64,000 nt of DNA from Latrodectus hesperus (Eukaryota; Arthropoda; Arachnida; Araneae; Theridiidae), in the NCBI GenBank assembly GCA_037975125.1, contig CM075852.1, positions 1 to 64,000 on the forward strand, given 5' to 3'. Of the stretch, positions 17,210-29,283 are shown in pieces. Numbering within the stretch: the first letter of the stretch is position 1; each line of letters begins with the position of its first letter. Both the position numbers and the translations under genes were made by a program. The notes below the pieces were generated by a model. It searched no databases. It was not told the origin of the DNA and saw nothing but the letters and a program-made list of their open reading frames with translations.

Positions 17210-17267
17210 CACAGTTGTGCAGAAACTATGTCATCCAGTGATTAAGCTATTGTAACCATGAAAGCAG
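17210..17267 (+). CDS. Candidate 5' exon with start codon next to the donor
   Basis: A 58-nt stretch is flanked by a good acceptor (TTTTTCCTTTTAG|C) and a near-consensus donor (GCAG|GTAAGTTT). It contains an upstream ATG closed after five codons. A second ATG at 17258 in context TAACCATGA begins Met-Lys-Ala and is split by the intron. This is the shape of a mostly untranslated second exon. The gene it would start is unknown, and I could not follow it with a next exon. Confidence 0.35.
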
Positions 17268-17599
17268 GTAAGTTTCAAAATTAAGAATCAGGGACCAGGA
17301 AAGGATCTCAGACTTGGCTTTTTACAGTCAGAGGTATTATTTAACTTAAAAGTTATTTTTATCATGACTTATTTTTTGTATCGCCAATGTTAATTGCTCA
17401 TTTTTTTAAAAAATGTCCATAATAAGCATATTTCTTATCGCATATAACTGAACTCCAAATTTGGTGTATAAGAAAAATGAAAGAAGTTTTTAAATTTTTT
17501 TTAAATGATGAACTTAAAACTTTTTATTTTATAAGTTTAAAACATTAATGCCCTAAATGTTTCAATCACACACAACATACAATGATGACTGTATTACAG

Positions 17600-17655
17600 A
17601 TCTCTCTCTTTCTCTCCCTGTTTCTTTCTTTCTCTCTCTCTCTTTCTCTCACACA
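17600..17655. repeat. CT-rich low-complexity tract
   Basis: Imperfect (CT)n/(CTTT)n ending in CACACAAAC. The open frame over it is a by-product of the repeat. Confidence 0.85.
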
Positions 17656-18633
17656 AACAATTATCTAAGTAATTCTTACTATATATTAAAAATTTATGCC
17701 TTTCAAAACTGCTTTATAGAAGTCCATTTTTACGGTATAATTTGAAGTATGGTGTTAGGTAAAGTCCTGCAACGCTTCATTTTGGATTTTCCTTCAATAC
17801 TTGAATGAGCATACTGTTTTGCATTTACATTTCCTTCTTCTATAATTTTGTTCATCAAAAAATAATCAATAACCCTTCCACGAAAATGGGCTTATAGGAA
17901 GTATCCTCAAATTTAATATTTATGACTGAAGAACCCTGTAAAATTTAAACCGGAAATGTGAAGATTTCAGGAGTGTGGAGACAATGAATGCAAAGAAAGA
18001 GTGTATTTTCATCATCAATTTCCATAAAATTTCTAGCAGAAATCAAATCTTCATCGGAGCAGAGCTAATTTTATGAGTCAACTGAAGAAAAATGTAGAAC
18101 GGTACAAGATAGTTCTGATTTCGTATCAGAATCATCAAAAACATCTAATAACAAGTATTATCGTCTATTATATTTCATAACTAAGACATTTTGAATTCAT
18201 AAATTATGCAATGTATTTTAGACTTTCTATTGAAAAAAACCAGTGTGAATATTTTTCACTGAGAAGCAGTGGCAACTGTTGAATTATACTAGTAATCATT
18301 TCTCTCTGTCAGTCAAATAGAAATACGGAAAAATCAAAATAAAAGAAAAGGAAATATGGACACCTGTGCATCGTACTGGCAAACCAGTTAAGGCAACCGT
18401 TCTCAACCTTTGGGGTACGACTCCTTAGAGGGGGGGGCTCGAACATATCCAAGAGAAATATTGTTAAGAAAATTAATTTCCTGACTGAAATGCACACATA
18501 CATACAAAATAAAATACATTTTAACATGATTTTTTCAAATTAACGTATTAAGTTAAAACTGTTTAATTAAACAAAACATATTATTACTTTATCTAATTTA
18601 GTAGGCTTATATTAAGAAATTAATAAAAACTTA

Positions 18634-18880
18634 CTAAATCATAATAAATTTAAAAATTCCTTGGGTCTCTTTTGCAGAGCTAAGTTTCATAATAGAAGTT
18701 TTGATATTAGTAATAGACACCCTCACATGTTTTAGCTATATTTAGACTGATCTGTATTTTGACTTTCAAGAAGCCAAGAAAATACAGCTTCACAAAAGCT
18801 AAATATTAAAAATTGCAATAGAATGCGAAATGTCCCTTGTTTTTAGTACAGAAAATTCATCATTCACTCCTGTTCAAAAT
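18634..18880 (-). pseudogene. hAT transposase C-terminal (dimerisation) remnant
   Basis: On the minus strand, CEAVFSWLL is followed after a frame change by KSKYRS. Stops come next, then HVRVSITNIKTSIMKLSS ends at a stop at 18634. This is the order of the hAT C-terminal dimerisation region (CEA.FS.L...KSKYR...LRV.ITNIKP.I.KL). Frame shifts and stops show that it is dead. An open frame at 19372-19118 may be more of the same gene, but I do not recognise it. Confidence 0.65.
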
Positions 18881-19355
18881 TCAAAGAGGCATTTATTATT
18901 AAATTGTCTTTTGGTCTCAGTACTGGTAAACTAAAAATTTAGTATTCTTGAGACAGTTTTCCTAATTTTATTTTATTAATAACATATTTCCGCGTGTACC
19001 TATTTCCGCTTGACTGTCGTCTTATGCTCTCTTACAATAATTATCTCTTACACTTAAAAATGTAAACATGTTTCTGAAATCATCGTCAGCCTAAATATTT
19101 AATATGATGAATTGCAATTAATACAAAACATACAAATTTAGATATGCACAATAGCAATAAAAGGATTGACTCGAATGAGACTTCCAGGAATTGAAATTGG
19201 CTTTATAGAACATTTTCCTTTTCCCTTTAAAAAAAATGCTCACATCTGCTAATGCTAGAGACGACATCTTTTCGGTAATCCTGAATATATGAGACAAATC
19301 AGAATTTCTATCAAAATCACGAGAATATCCAGCCTGGTGGAAACAAGGGAAGATT

Positions 19356-19375
19356 CCGGTGCAATTTTGCACCGG
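19356..19375. other. G+C-rich 20-nt palindrome
   Basis: CCGGTGCAATTTTGCACCGG has 9-bp arms and a 2-nt centre. It stands out in A+T-rich surroundings, inside the hAT-like element. Function unknown. Confidence 0.8.
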
Positions 19376-19599
19376 ACTCTTGTTTTGTCAATGCTGAAAA
19401 TTTGTATTGCCAAATGCCGAAAAAATCCAGCATTCTTGATAGTTTATAGGTTTTAAAAATTAAACTCGTAGTGTGAATTTAGTGCCAAAATACTCAAAAT
19501 ACATAACTGTTGTACACAGGATACACTGTACACAGGAGAAGAGAGCATAATCAAAATTATGATTGAAAGGTGCGAATAATAAAAAGTTGAGAAACCTTG

Positions 19600-21035
19600 A
19601 AATGAAGCCTTGACAAACTAGACAGATATTCAGCAGAGTTTGTATGGAACCTGCTACATTCCAGTTGTTTTTCTTCCAATAATATCTTCACAGCTGAACG
19701 AGAAGAACTCATTGCAGGACAATTTTTTATAGAATGTTAATCAATTGACGCTCATTAACATATAGTATTGAACAATAAGCGTCTGGTTAAACAAATTTAA
19801 TTTTGACTAATAACTTACTTTGCTTTCATAGTGTTTTTATTCCTATATTAAAAGTGGGCTTCAGGAAGTTTAATGCTAACAAGAAGTTTAATGCAGTTTT
19901 TTTTCACATGACGCTTTACCATGTGATTTTCTATTCTTAAAAGTTTAACTAAAATGAATCATTAATGATCATTCCCAATTCACACACAGTGATACTAATT
20001 AATATGTAAAACTCAATGTCAAACAGTGCTCCTTTCATCAATGAATCAAGAACAAAAATAGAATTCAAATTATTCTATAGAATCCATGTTAATTAAATGT
20101 AACCGTAAAAACTGATGCCATCCATTAATTTACACCTTAAAAAAGTAAACAGAGCACATTTCATGATTTTATTAAGTAATACTTAAGAAACGGGTGTTTT
20201 AATATGTTTTTTTAAATCGATAAAAATAAACATTTATAATTTTCTTTTTCTTCTTTCTTTTTAGTACTAAAAGAAAAGGAAAATACTTTGTTCAACATAC
20301 GAACTACTGAGCAAAGTATATTTATCTTAGTATTATGTGTATATTTATCTTAGAAATTAAGCTCTTACTTATATCATTATCTTTTTATATTCATTGATTG
20401 AAAACTTTTATTGCAGCATCCTTCTTTTCCATTTTCTGACATATCCATTAAAAGAATTTCGTATTAGTTATCGGTGAACATTTTTTCCCTGGAATTTGGT
20501 ATTTTTTTCTGTGTTCGATTTCCAAGAATTTAAGTGGAGATTCTGAGAATAGAACTATTGTGTGCTATCAAACTCTTTTTCAGACAATTCTTTTTATTTT
20601 CTTCCATTGTCGTTATTATCAGAAACCTTCTTGAACTATTCGGGTGTTGTTTTCTTTTGTTCGCTTCTTTCTTACATGTTGAAAGTATTGCTGCAAAGTC
20701 TTTTAGGATCGGTTTTTGTTAATAAAAAATAGCACGACATTTCGTTTTTGTATTCGACTGAAATTTGGTCAAAAAAATTCGTAAGTTTCGTTCCCATTGT
20801 GACAATAAAAGACGTATTTGGAATACTTAAAAAATTAAGATTTTCATTGTAATTATAAAGAAATTTTAAAATATGTAACAGGACATTACTAGTTTATTTG
20901 AAAAAAGATACGCATTAAAATTTTTCTTGTGTGTTTGAGATTTATTTTTTTTATAAATTAGATTTATGTATAGAGCTATTATAATTTTAAAGATAAAATT
21001 TGGGCTTATAAAAGATATATTAGAAATGATGAAAC
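19600..21035. other. A+T-rich DNA, no supported gene
   Basis: Two ambiguous open stretches occur. The acceptor TTTTATTGCAG near 20418 opens a short phase-2 frame. A 70-codon Lys-rich minus-strand frame lies at about 20720-20530 with Met in the middle (MEENKKNCLKKS). Neither resembles a family I know. Confidence 0.45.
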
Positions 21036-21039
21036 CTTT

Positions 21040-21340
21040 CAACTTGTCTAAAGGCCAGCGTGCCTGACTGCGGTTAAGGAGGTCCTGGGTTCAAATCCCG
21101 GTTCGGGCATGGATGTACTTTCTCTCTCTATCTATCATGTGTCTTTTCCTTGGATGAATGAGGTGTGAATGGTTGCCTACCCTATAAACGTGTACCTATG
21201 GCATGTATGTAGAGCAAAGTCGTACTTTCACCTTCATGGTGCTCTGATTAACACGAAAGACGCTCCCAATTCATTTAAATAAGCATAGCCAAGGCATAGC
21301 GAGCTTGGCATGTGCCATTAATAACAACAACAACAGCAGA
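21040..21340 (+). repeat. tRNA-derived SINE with (AAC)n tail
   Basis: A tRNA-like head has a consensus Pol III B box, GGTTCAAATCC, at 21088-21098. An A/T-poor body of about 230 bp ends in AATAACAACAACAACAG. G+C is clearly above the flanks. The flanks AGAAATGATGAAAC and AGAAATGGTACAAAC may be a decayed target duplication. The simple-repeat tail suggests mobilisation by an RTE-type LINE (inference). Confidence 0.8.
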
Positions 21341-22498
21341 AATGGTACAAACTAAAATCTTTCATTTGTAATTCTGATTAAACCTAAAAATGTTAACTTA
21401 TATTAAATCATAAAGCTATTATAATTTTGATGATAAGATGATTGTAAGAAATTTGTTAGAAATGATGTCAAAAAATTATATTATATGTAGATTTGATTAA
21501 ACTATGAAAATGTATTAAATTAGATTAAAGTATAAGGTTACTAAATCACATTTTAAATACAATATGTGGGCTTATAAATAATATTTTAGGAATAATGCAA
21601 GTTAAAAATTTTCTTATGTGGCTTTGATTAATCTAAAAATTTATTAAATTAAATTACTATACAAGTCTATTCCAATACTAAAGATGAAAGATGATAAGAA
21701 ATGGGCTAATGTAGGATATCATTAAAAATCAACATTAGAGAATGATAAATAAAATTCTCAGCAGCAGAAAATTTGAATCAATATAAAATATATTTAACAC
21801 TTAATGAAAGTAGGTAAGAAATAACCATCAAAGCTCACAACGGATAGTTTCATATTTTCTAAGAAATGCATTTCTTGAACGTTGAAGACTATTCTGAACA
21901 ACGAATGTTACATTGGATGTTTTTAATTTCTCCTAATATCTTCTACGAAACATGACCTAATATATATAAATGCTTTTTCTTCATTATTAATGCTCGGAAT
22001 ACATTTTTTCATAAGAGGAATAATTAAACCGGTTACCAAATTTAAAATAAATGGATATACTAAAATTACATTTGGCCAAGGAGTGAATTAAACACAGGAA
22101 CAGGTGAACCGAAGACATGATGGTCTAATATATATTACACAGAAAGATCCTCTAAATATAACTAAAGATAAATGTTCAAAACGCTAACAAAGATCTTCGA
22201 TTTTAATGCTCCCTTTCCACAAAATCATAAATATGTGTATTAATAAAACAAAGCATATAGCATTAAACTTGCACATGTTTGTATAAGAATTGATAAATAC
22301 AAAACTGAATTTGAAAACCTGTGAACAAAGCTTATTAATATTAATTCTCTCTAAAGTATCAGGAAATAATCCATTACTTTTACAATTATCCATTACTTTC
22401 AAAATTATCACTAATTTTCTTCGTAATATATTACAAGTCCTTTTGCAAATCAATTGTCTGTCCAATCTGTATATAAATATATTGTCTGTATATATATA

Positions 22499-23904
22499 CA
22501 AAACTGGCCATTAAAATTGCTCCAACAGGAAAGCGGCAACCACACACGTGAAATTTGCATGACAGGTAGAACTTGCTGTGATATGCAAATGATTAGATTT
22601 TCAGCGCATTTATACAAAGCAGGTGACAGTAGCGACATCTTCAATGTGTTTAAAACCAGAGATTTGACAGCAGTTTTCTCATACTCAATTTCCGTTTCAA
22701 CGTTGTTTTCGGCAAAGAAAGTTGTTGTAATGCCTCGTGTAAGAAGAAGACATGCCGATCAGCAAGTGTCTGACTTTTATCGAGGAAGGATTATAGCCTT
22801 CCATGATTGCGGTTTATCATACTTTAATATTACTGCTCGCGTCGGTCGACACTCCATGACTGTTAGCAGAATATGGAATCAATGGGTTCAAGACAATCAT
22901 ACGGAATGTCATGTAGGAACTCAGTGACCCCCCCCTCACTAACAACAGAGAAGACAGACATCTTATCCGCATGGTCACAAGGGATCGTACTGCCACGTCA
23001 CGAACCCTGAGTCGAGAAATGGAGTCATTTGCAAGGCAACAAGTTTCTGCTCGAACAGTTCGACGACGTTTGCAGAAGCATAGATTGTCTGCACGGCGAC
23101 CATGGCTTCGGCTACCATTGACGTTGAGTCACAGACAGGAGCGCCTACAATGGTGTGATCAATGACGAACCTGGACGCGGAATGGCATCACGTCATCTTT
23201 ACAGGTGAATCTTGGTTCTGTATACAGGACTATGATGGCCGCATCGGTATTTGGAGGCATCGTGGAAAACGCGCATTGCCAGCTTGCATTGGACATCGCC
23301 ATACGGGCCCATCTGCTGGAGTGATGGTATGGGGTGCCATTGGATACACGTCTCGATCACCTCTTGTTCGCATTACCGGCACTTTGAACAGTAACCATTA
23401 CATATCCGATGTGTTAAGGCCCGTGGCTCTGCCCTATCTTCGAGGCCTCCCTAATGCTTTGTTTCAACAGGATAATGCACGACCACATGTTGTATGACTG
23501 TTCTGCACTTCCTTGATACAGAACAGGTTCGACTTTTACCGTGGCCAGCAAGTTCTCTTGATCTTTCACTAATTGAGAACGAGTGGTCAATGGTTGCCGA
23601 GCGATTGGCACACCATCACTCACCATCCACTACTGTCGATGAACTGTGGAATAGTGTTGAAGCTGCATGGACTTAGATCCCCGTACATGCCATAGAATCT
23701 CTGTTTGACTCCATGCCTAGGCGGATAAATGCTGTTATTGCAGCATGAGGTGGCAAATCTGGGTACTGATTTCTCAAGATCTATACATCCTAATTTCCTG
23801 TAAATCTAATCACTTGTTCTTTCCACTATAATGTATGCGTCCAATAAATATCGTTCTGTTATTTGCATTCCTTCTTGGTGTAGCAATTTTAATGGCCAGT
23901 AGTG
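22499..23904 (+). mobile_element. Tc1-like transposon, about 1.4 kb, both ends present
   Basis: The ends carry inverted repeats. The left contains CTGGCCATTAAAATTGCT at 22504-22521 and the right has its exact reverse complement at 23882-23899. Similarity extends inwards (CCAACAGGAA against ACACCAAGAA). TA precedes the left end at 22497-22498 within a TATATA stretch. The matching right dinucleotide is TC, so one duplicated TA has mutated. Base composition is far less A+T-rich than the host, which suggests a fairly young arrival. It encodes one broken transposase. Confidence 0.93.
22730..23769 (+). pseudogene. Tc1-like DDE transposase, inactivated
   Basis: The frame starts at ATG 22730 (MPRVRRRHADQQVSDF) with the paired helix-turn-helix DNA-binding region (GLSYFNITARVGRHSMTVSR; RTVRRRLQKHRLS). 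The DDE domain follows: VIFTGESWF, then QQDNARPH, then a stretch ending SLIENEW. A stop interrupts at 22925. Frame changes occur near 22930-22970, 23160 and 23490, and further stops near 23675 and 23746. The first catalytic Asp is Gly in FTGES. The second Asp (QQDN) and the final Glu (IENE) remain. It acts in cut-and-paste transposition when intact; this copy cannot. Confidence 0.92.
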
Positions 23905-24039
23905 TCAAGATTTTTATTAATTTTTATCACTATATCATACACAAAAACTGCACTAAATAGCATAAAAACGATTTATTGTGCATATAAAAATAATTGATTG
24001 ATACCATGCAGGATCCAATTTAGCAACTGTTTACTATAG

Positions 24040-24339
24040 GGTATTACAAGACATTTGATTCTCCCTCGTTCTTCCCTTCTGACAGTAATTTTCATATATG
24101 TTATGTTACATTCCTGTTTTGCAAAACGGAAAAACTTGAAAAGAGCTACCGACGCTATGATAGAAGTTGCTGAAAAATACATGCGTAACATCAATCTTCT
24201 ATTTTTCAACAATGAGGTTATGAGTTCAAACTGGGAACATTTACTCCATTCAGAAGAATTATTTTACTTATCTTCTCATTACTGTAATCTAAATTCCATG
24301 AGTTTAATCATCAAATTTATAATAAATATTTCTCTTTAA
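24040..24339 (+). CDS. Open segment, possible receptor exon with hydrophobic leader (unproven)
   Basis: About 100 codons without a stop. A hydrophobic stretch (LLTVIFIYVMLHSCFA) precedes a charged helix-like part (ATDAMIEVAEKYMRNINLLF) with balanced codon use. No ATG precedes the leader, so it would need an upstream exon. The tract TTCTTCCCTTCTGACAG at 24069-24085 is a plausible acceptor, and GAG|GTTATG near 24211 a weak donor. The shape resembles the start of arthropod ionotropic-receptor ectodomains, but this is only a resemblance. It sits just downstream of the Tc1 insertion. Confidence 0.3.
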   Translation, partial: GITRHLILPRSSLLTVIFIYVMLHSCFAKRKNLKRATDAMIEVAEKYMRNINLLFFNNEVMSSNWEHLLHSEELFYLSSHYCNLNSMSLIIKFIINISL

Positions 24340-27300
24340 ATAATTAGATATTCTTAAAATGAAATGAGAGTTACTATAAATAATAGAAGATAGTTTTGCA
24401 TAGAAATAAAATTGCATAGAAATTTTAGCATAATTAATACAATTTCTTTTTTGATTTTATCACACATTAAAATAAGAGTTAAAAACTCTCTCCCCTTACA
24501 TTAAGTAATTTATATAAGAACCGAAAATGTTAATTTTTAAAATTAATTGCTTCTCGAATAACTTGAAAAATTCAATTAATTTTTATTTGACAAAATAAAA
24601 TAATTAATAAAAGGAACAGAAAATATTGAATAAATTTTAGAAAATAATGGTTGCTTGTCCCAAATTATTGTAATAAATATTGATTGAAATGCAGAGCAAT
24701 CCATTGCTATTAATGTTAAACATCATAGGCTAATAAAATGTCGCTTTAATAGGAATGAATGCCTTAAGGGTGGATCATGAAATGGAAACCAAATATTAGT
24801 GAATTCCATCAATTCTTATTAAGCAACGCGAGTATCGTGTCAAATTGAGAATTAATTTGATATCCCTGTTACAATTCATCCTTACATCAATATATGCTGT
24901 TTGAAGAACACAAATTTATGCTACAGTTCCGAAATGAGAGAAATAATTATTTAGTAATTTAAAGCTTAACTAATAATGGTAAAGCTACATAATTATTATT
25001 AAAATCAATGATATACTAATTGTTATGTAATTTATTATTAATATTATATGAATGCTAATCTTCAATTTAATGTTGATAGTAGAAACAAGAGTTAATGATA
25101 GTTAAAATATATTTTTGTGTATCATATGTAGTATTTGCATAACTGGGAAGGAGTAGAGGAAATATATTTTATTTGAACCAAGTTGCTTGGAGCAAGTTGT
25201 TTGGATTGCTTCAGATGCATGCATTTTGAAGCAATAATTTACTTATATGAGTTTTGAGTAGTTTTTCTGCGTTAAATGTATGAACATAATAATAGTTAAG
25301 TTTAAAATTTGAATTCTTCTAGGATATTTACAAACACTGAAAAATTTAAGCTGTAATGTTCCTCAAAATCATTGTTGAGGACTATTTATATTGAATAACT
25401 ATTTTGTCAAGGGAATCTAACATTTCATTGGAGAAATTTACAATACCTTGTAAGCATTATACTTTTGATTCTAACATGTAAATTATTTTAATTAATGAAT
25501 ATTTGGGGTAATCATAAATATTAATTATAATCATGATTTTCAATAATGAGTAATAAAAATCATTTAAGGTACAATTCTTTGAAATTGATATTGCATCATA
25601 AATTTTGAGAGAAGAGAAGTTCCCTTACAATGGAAGAAATTCTCAATACATAATCTGTTAATTATAATATTATTCAAGTTCGTGAAAATCTAACAGAAAT
25701 AGTAAATATTTCTTAAAATTATGTTCATCAGTCACGAATATTATTTTGATAACAAAGCCGGGGAGGATTTACAATGCACAACATGTTTGAGGTAAACAAA
25801 TCCACATTCATTAAATAATTTATGAGACAAAAAATCAATTATTACGTCACAGCTTTTCTCAAAATCAATAAATTTGTATTACAATATTTATAATTGACAC
25901 ATTGTTTAATTGATTTAATATAGTTAGCAAAATTAAAATTAAAATTGATTCACAATAATGGTTATTTGCTTAAATAATTGAAGAACTAAAAAATAAAAGC
26001 TAATGTTAACTTCTCCGATAAAGATTGTCTTATTCATAGAAGTTTCTGTATGAGATAAATTTTTGCTCAGTTCTGTGATTTTTAATTTCAACATTAAAAT
26101 ATTAAAAAATGCTAACATAATTAAAGTTGAGAAAAGTATGAAGTTCCATTTATATAATTTTAGATTTAAAATTATAAAGGACTTTTATTTCTGTTTAAAT
26201 AATTTAATTTTAAGAAATAGGAAATACATTGCAAATGTGCTAAATAAACATATTAAGATGCTTTGCAGTTGGTTTTTAATATTTAAGTACATTTCTAAGT
26301 CATAGGTATTTTTGACAGAAAATAAAGAGTAAATTTTTCTAAACAAATTTGTATAAAGGAATACACATTTTTAATTTCATAAATAGATACATAATATTAT
26401 CAATTATAGAAATAGATCTTACCACTATATTCAAATTTTTTTTACAGATTATTTCTTTAATAAAATTGGTGAAATTTGAAATAACAGTATGGTTATAATA
26501 ACAACATTTCAACTGTCCTATCAAAATGTGTATATATAATTCATTTTATAAGTAATTATAATATTTTAATTAAGGAGTAATGAAAATAAAAATAAAAATA
26601 AAATAGTAACTATCATTTTAATATTTTGTGAGTGATTTGCTGTTAATGAGTCAGAAAGGACCAGAAAATTTAATTAAATCATTTGATAAATTACCTTTGG
26701 GTTTTCTTCCTGATAAGAAATTTTTCAAAAAACTGTGTTTTACAAAAAAAGTATTTTGACTTAGAATTAGTAGAAATTATATTGAGAAATGTAATTTAAT
26801 TTTGTCATAGTGCAATATTTTCTGTTTTATAAGAAATATTGGTTTATGATTTTTATTAAAATGTAAAAAATGTTTCTTTTAAAAATTGGCTTTTTTAATT
26901 TTACTGTATAGTTTATTTAATGATAGTTATTTTTATATTATTAGTATTTAGCTATTTAGGATATTTTTCTGCATTTTTAACTATTTCTAGAATACAACAG
27001 TATTTTATATTTCTGAGAGAATAAGGATTAACATTTTAAGAAAAAAATCATTAAAATACTTATAACTCATTGTTCTTAATTATTCTTTGCCTTCAGATAA
27101 AATAACACGCTATATTTTTTTGTACGTTTCAAGAAAACTATGATTTCTGTAAAGTAATTTTTGTATAAAGATAAAAATATAAAAGCTGCAATACTGAAAA
27201 AAACATTCCAGTAGAAGCGTAAGAAATTTAATAAGAATAAATCTTCATGTTATTTTCATTTTTAAAAATGACATTTCGCATCAGAAAAAACTTAGTTATA

Positions 27301-27985
27301 AGGAACAAACATAATAAACATTTTAATTTTTATAAGAAAACTTCATAAAACATTTAGGAATATAATATTTTATAAAACAAAAATTTGAGATTTTTCTTGT
27401 AAAATAAATACGTTAATAAGTAACATTATATATGGCGTTTATAGTATTACATTTTATGTACTAAAGTTAATTTCCCCAAATAAAGATTCCATGTTAAATG
27501 TTACTTTTTGGATGATTATTATTAATAAATGCTTTCGTAATTGATTTACATTTAATTAATGAAATTATTAAACTTACTGAAATGTAACACTATAACAATA
27601 AAATACCACTTTGTTTATCTTACCTGAAATTTGCTATAAATATCATTTTGTGTTTTTCAATCTAATTTTTCTTTTTTACAAATTAAATACATTTGAGATT
27701 TTTCTGAAGTATTTCAAATATAAAATGTATCTATTTTTACTTGAAAGAACCTTAATACTTCATAAGAAATAACACCATTAATTTAATATATAAGCAATTC
27801 AAATTTACAGTTTATAAGTATACATTAATTAATTTAATTTACAATTTAAAATCTTTGTTAATAATCTACTCATATCAGACAAAATTATTTAATTCTCACG
27901 TCTCAAATTAGTTCACTTATAAACAAATATTATGTTACAAAATATATAATTTTTCAAATGATTATTTAATAAATATAATATAGAC
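24340..27985. other. A+T-rich DNA, nothing recognised
   Basis: Among the most A+T-rich parts of the window. An 80-codon plus-strand open frame at 26063-26305 has Lys/Asn/Ile/Phe-rich composition expected of chance frames. Confidence 0.55.
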
Positions 27986-27988
27986 AAG

Positions 27989-28179
27989 CTAATAATAAAC
28001 GGGGAAGGGGACAGCTTCTGTTGATACAAGATCTGGAGCACCAGTGGTACAAGTCTGACTTTGCTCCTCGCTTCTCCTGCAGATATTAGCTGGGCATACT
28101 GGAACGGCCTTCACGCCTTCACTCCAGATGTACTTCGCCCGTTCCGCCCAGAAACACCCCCTCGCCGAGGTGAGGCCAT
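27989..28179 (-). CDS. Candidate terminal coding exon in a G+C island
   Basis: On the minus strand an acceptor (CTCTCAAATCTTGCAG) precedes a 62-codon open frame in phase 2 that ends at TAG 27991-27989. It contains RGCFWAERAKYIW and ICRRSEEQSQTC. G+C is much higher than the flanks, with an abrupt edge near 28000. The same DNA also has a plus-strand exon-like reading: acceptor CTTCTCCTGCAG, body 28083-28169, donor GAG|GTGAGG. The strand is therefore uncertain, and a TE fragment is an alternative. Product not recognised. Confidence 0.3.
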
Positions 28180-28311
28180 CTGCAAGATTTGAGAGGGCCT
28201 TTTCACTTAAAGCAATTAACCATAATGTTAAGCCTCAGTACTTAACTTGTCCCATTAATAAATTATCGAGCCTACCTAATGTTTTTTATCACACAAACCT
28301 TTTTTCTGAAT

Positions 28312-28610
28312 TCACCAAACCCAGCAAACACAAAGATGCCGGGCATCCATCGGGCCGCTGCTGTCAGCCGTCTTGGCCAGCAGCGGTCTGCCGCTATTTG
28401 GCCTCGTCGGCTCCGTCAATAAAGTGGTCGTCGTCATTGCTGCTGGGCCTGCGTCATCGTTGTTGGCCCAACGCCGGGTGGCCATCAATGCCATATTGGC
28501 CGCATGTGGCCCATGTAATTGCCAGTACGTGCCCATACACGGTTATCCATCGGCCCTTTGCCGTTTGGCCGACGTTAGCCGCTTTTACCGACGTAGGGCT
28601 GGTTATGGTT
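28312..28610 (-). repeat. TGGCC-rich dispersed repeat, copy A
   Basis: About 300 bp dense in TGGCC/GGCCA motifs. On the minus strand the last block reads AGCAGCGGCCCG, 7 nt, CCCGGCATC, then TTTGTGTTTGCTGGG, covering 28363-28320. The same block ends copy B at 34.29-34.33 kb in the opposite orientation. Open frames across it on both strands (74-83 codons) follow from its low A+T content. No terminal inverted repeat or target duplication found. Confidence 0.75.
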
Positions 28611-29074
28611 ATTTATTTCTATAAATATTGAATTCATTATTTATGTTAATATTGTATATATTGTTAAAGTTAATATGGAAATATTGGAAATCCATCAAAT
28701 TAACACTGAATATATTTTTGTGATTCTAAAAGACAATTGTGATCCATGTAATTGTCAAATATCATTAAGTGCTTTTTTAGTTCTTAATTATATAAAGATT
28801 AAAAAATATGAATTACTAATTCATATTTTAAATCATTTTTTTGAAAATGCTATCTAAATTTCATCGTTTTATTTTAATCTAAATTTTATTTAAATAATTT
28901 TTATATTCTGTTTTTAAAATTTTTGTTATTACAGAATTTCATAATTTATAATTTTTTTTTAAAAAATTCTTGTGTAAGCAAGTGTCAATTTATTGCTAAA
29001 ACTGAACTTGAATGTATAAAAGAATTCCAAGTTTTATGATAATTTTATAGAATTATTTTCCAAATCAATTAACT
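28611..29074. other. A+T-rich DNA
   Basis: No feature supported. It separates the G+C island from the 105-bp tandem duplication. Confidence 0.5.
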
Positions 29075-29283
29075 CCATGCAACAAGATGTTGAGAAAAAT
29101 GATAAAAAATATAAAGATTAACACTTTTTATTACTTATAAAAATTAAGAAAACAAAGCCATGAATAAGTGAAATGTCTCCATGAACAAGATGTTGAGAAA
29201 AATGATACAAAAGGATACAGATTAAGATTTTTTATTACTTATAAAAATTAACACAACAAAATCCATATATAAGTGAAATGTCT
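29075..29283. repeat. Two-copy tandem repeat, about 105 bp unit
   Basis: Copy 1 is 29075-29178 and copy 2 is 29179-29283. Both run from CCATG(C)AACAAGATGTTG to AAGTGAAATGTCT, with scattered mismatches and one indel, so the duplication is moderately old. Confidence 0.9.

Larger units (their letters stand above)
18394..19599 (-). mobile_element. Degenerate hAT-like DNA transposon
   Basis: The left end, CAACCGTTCTCAACCTTTGG, is followed by the GGGGTACGACTCCTTAGAGG patch typical of Charlie-like hAT termini. Near 19599 the opposite strand reads CAAGGTTTCTCAACTTTTT, an imperfect inverted terminal repeat. Between them a minus-strand hAT C-terminal domain is visible. No clean 8-bp target duplication remains (AGTTAAGG left, AAATGAAG right), so the right edge is approximate. 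Confidence 0.65.

Noticed and set aside
23414..23626. Minus-strand frame inside the Tc1 element
   Set aside because: Shadow of the transposase on the other strand.
26063..26305. 80-codon plus-strand frame
   Set aside because: Lys/Asn/Ile-rich with no motif; chance frame.
28128..28631. 167-codon plus-strand open frame
   Set aside because: It runs through two unlike things, the G+C island and TGGCC-repeat copy A. It lacks a protein-like pattern and is open because A+T is low.
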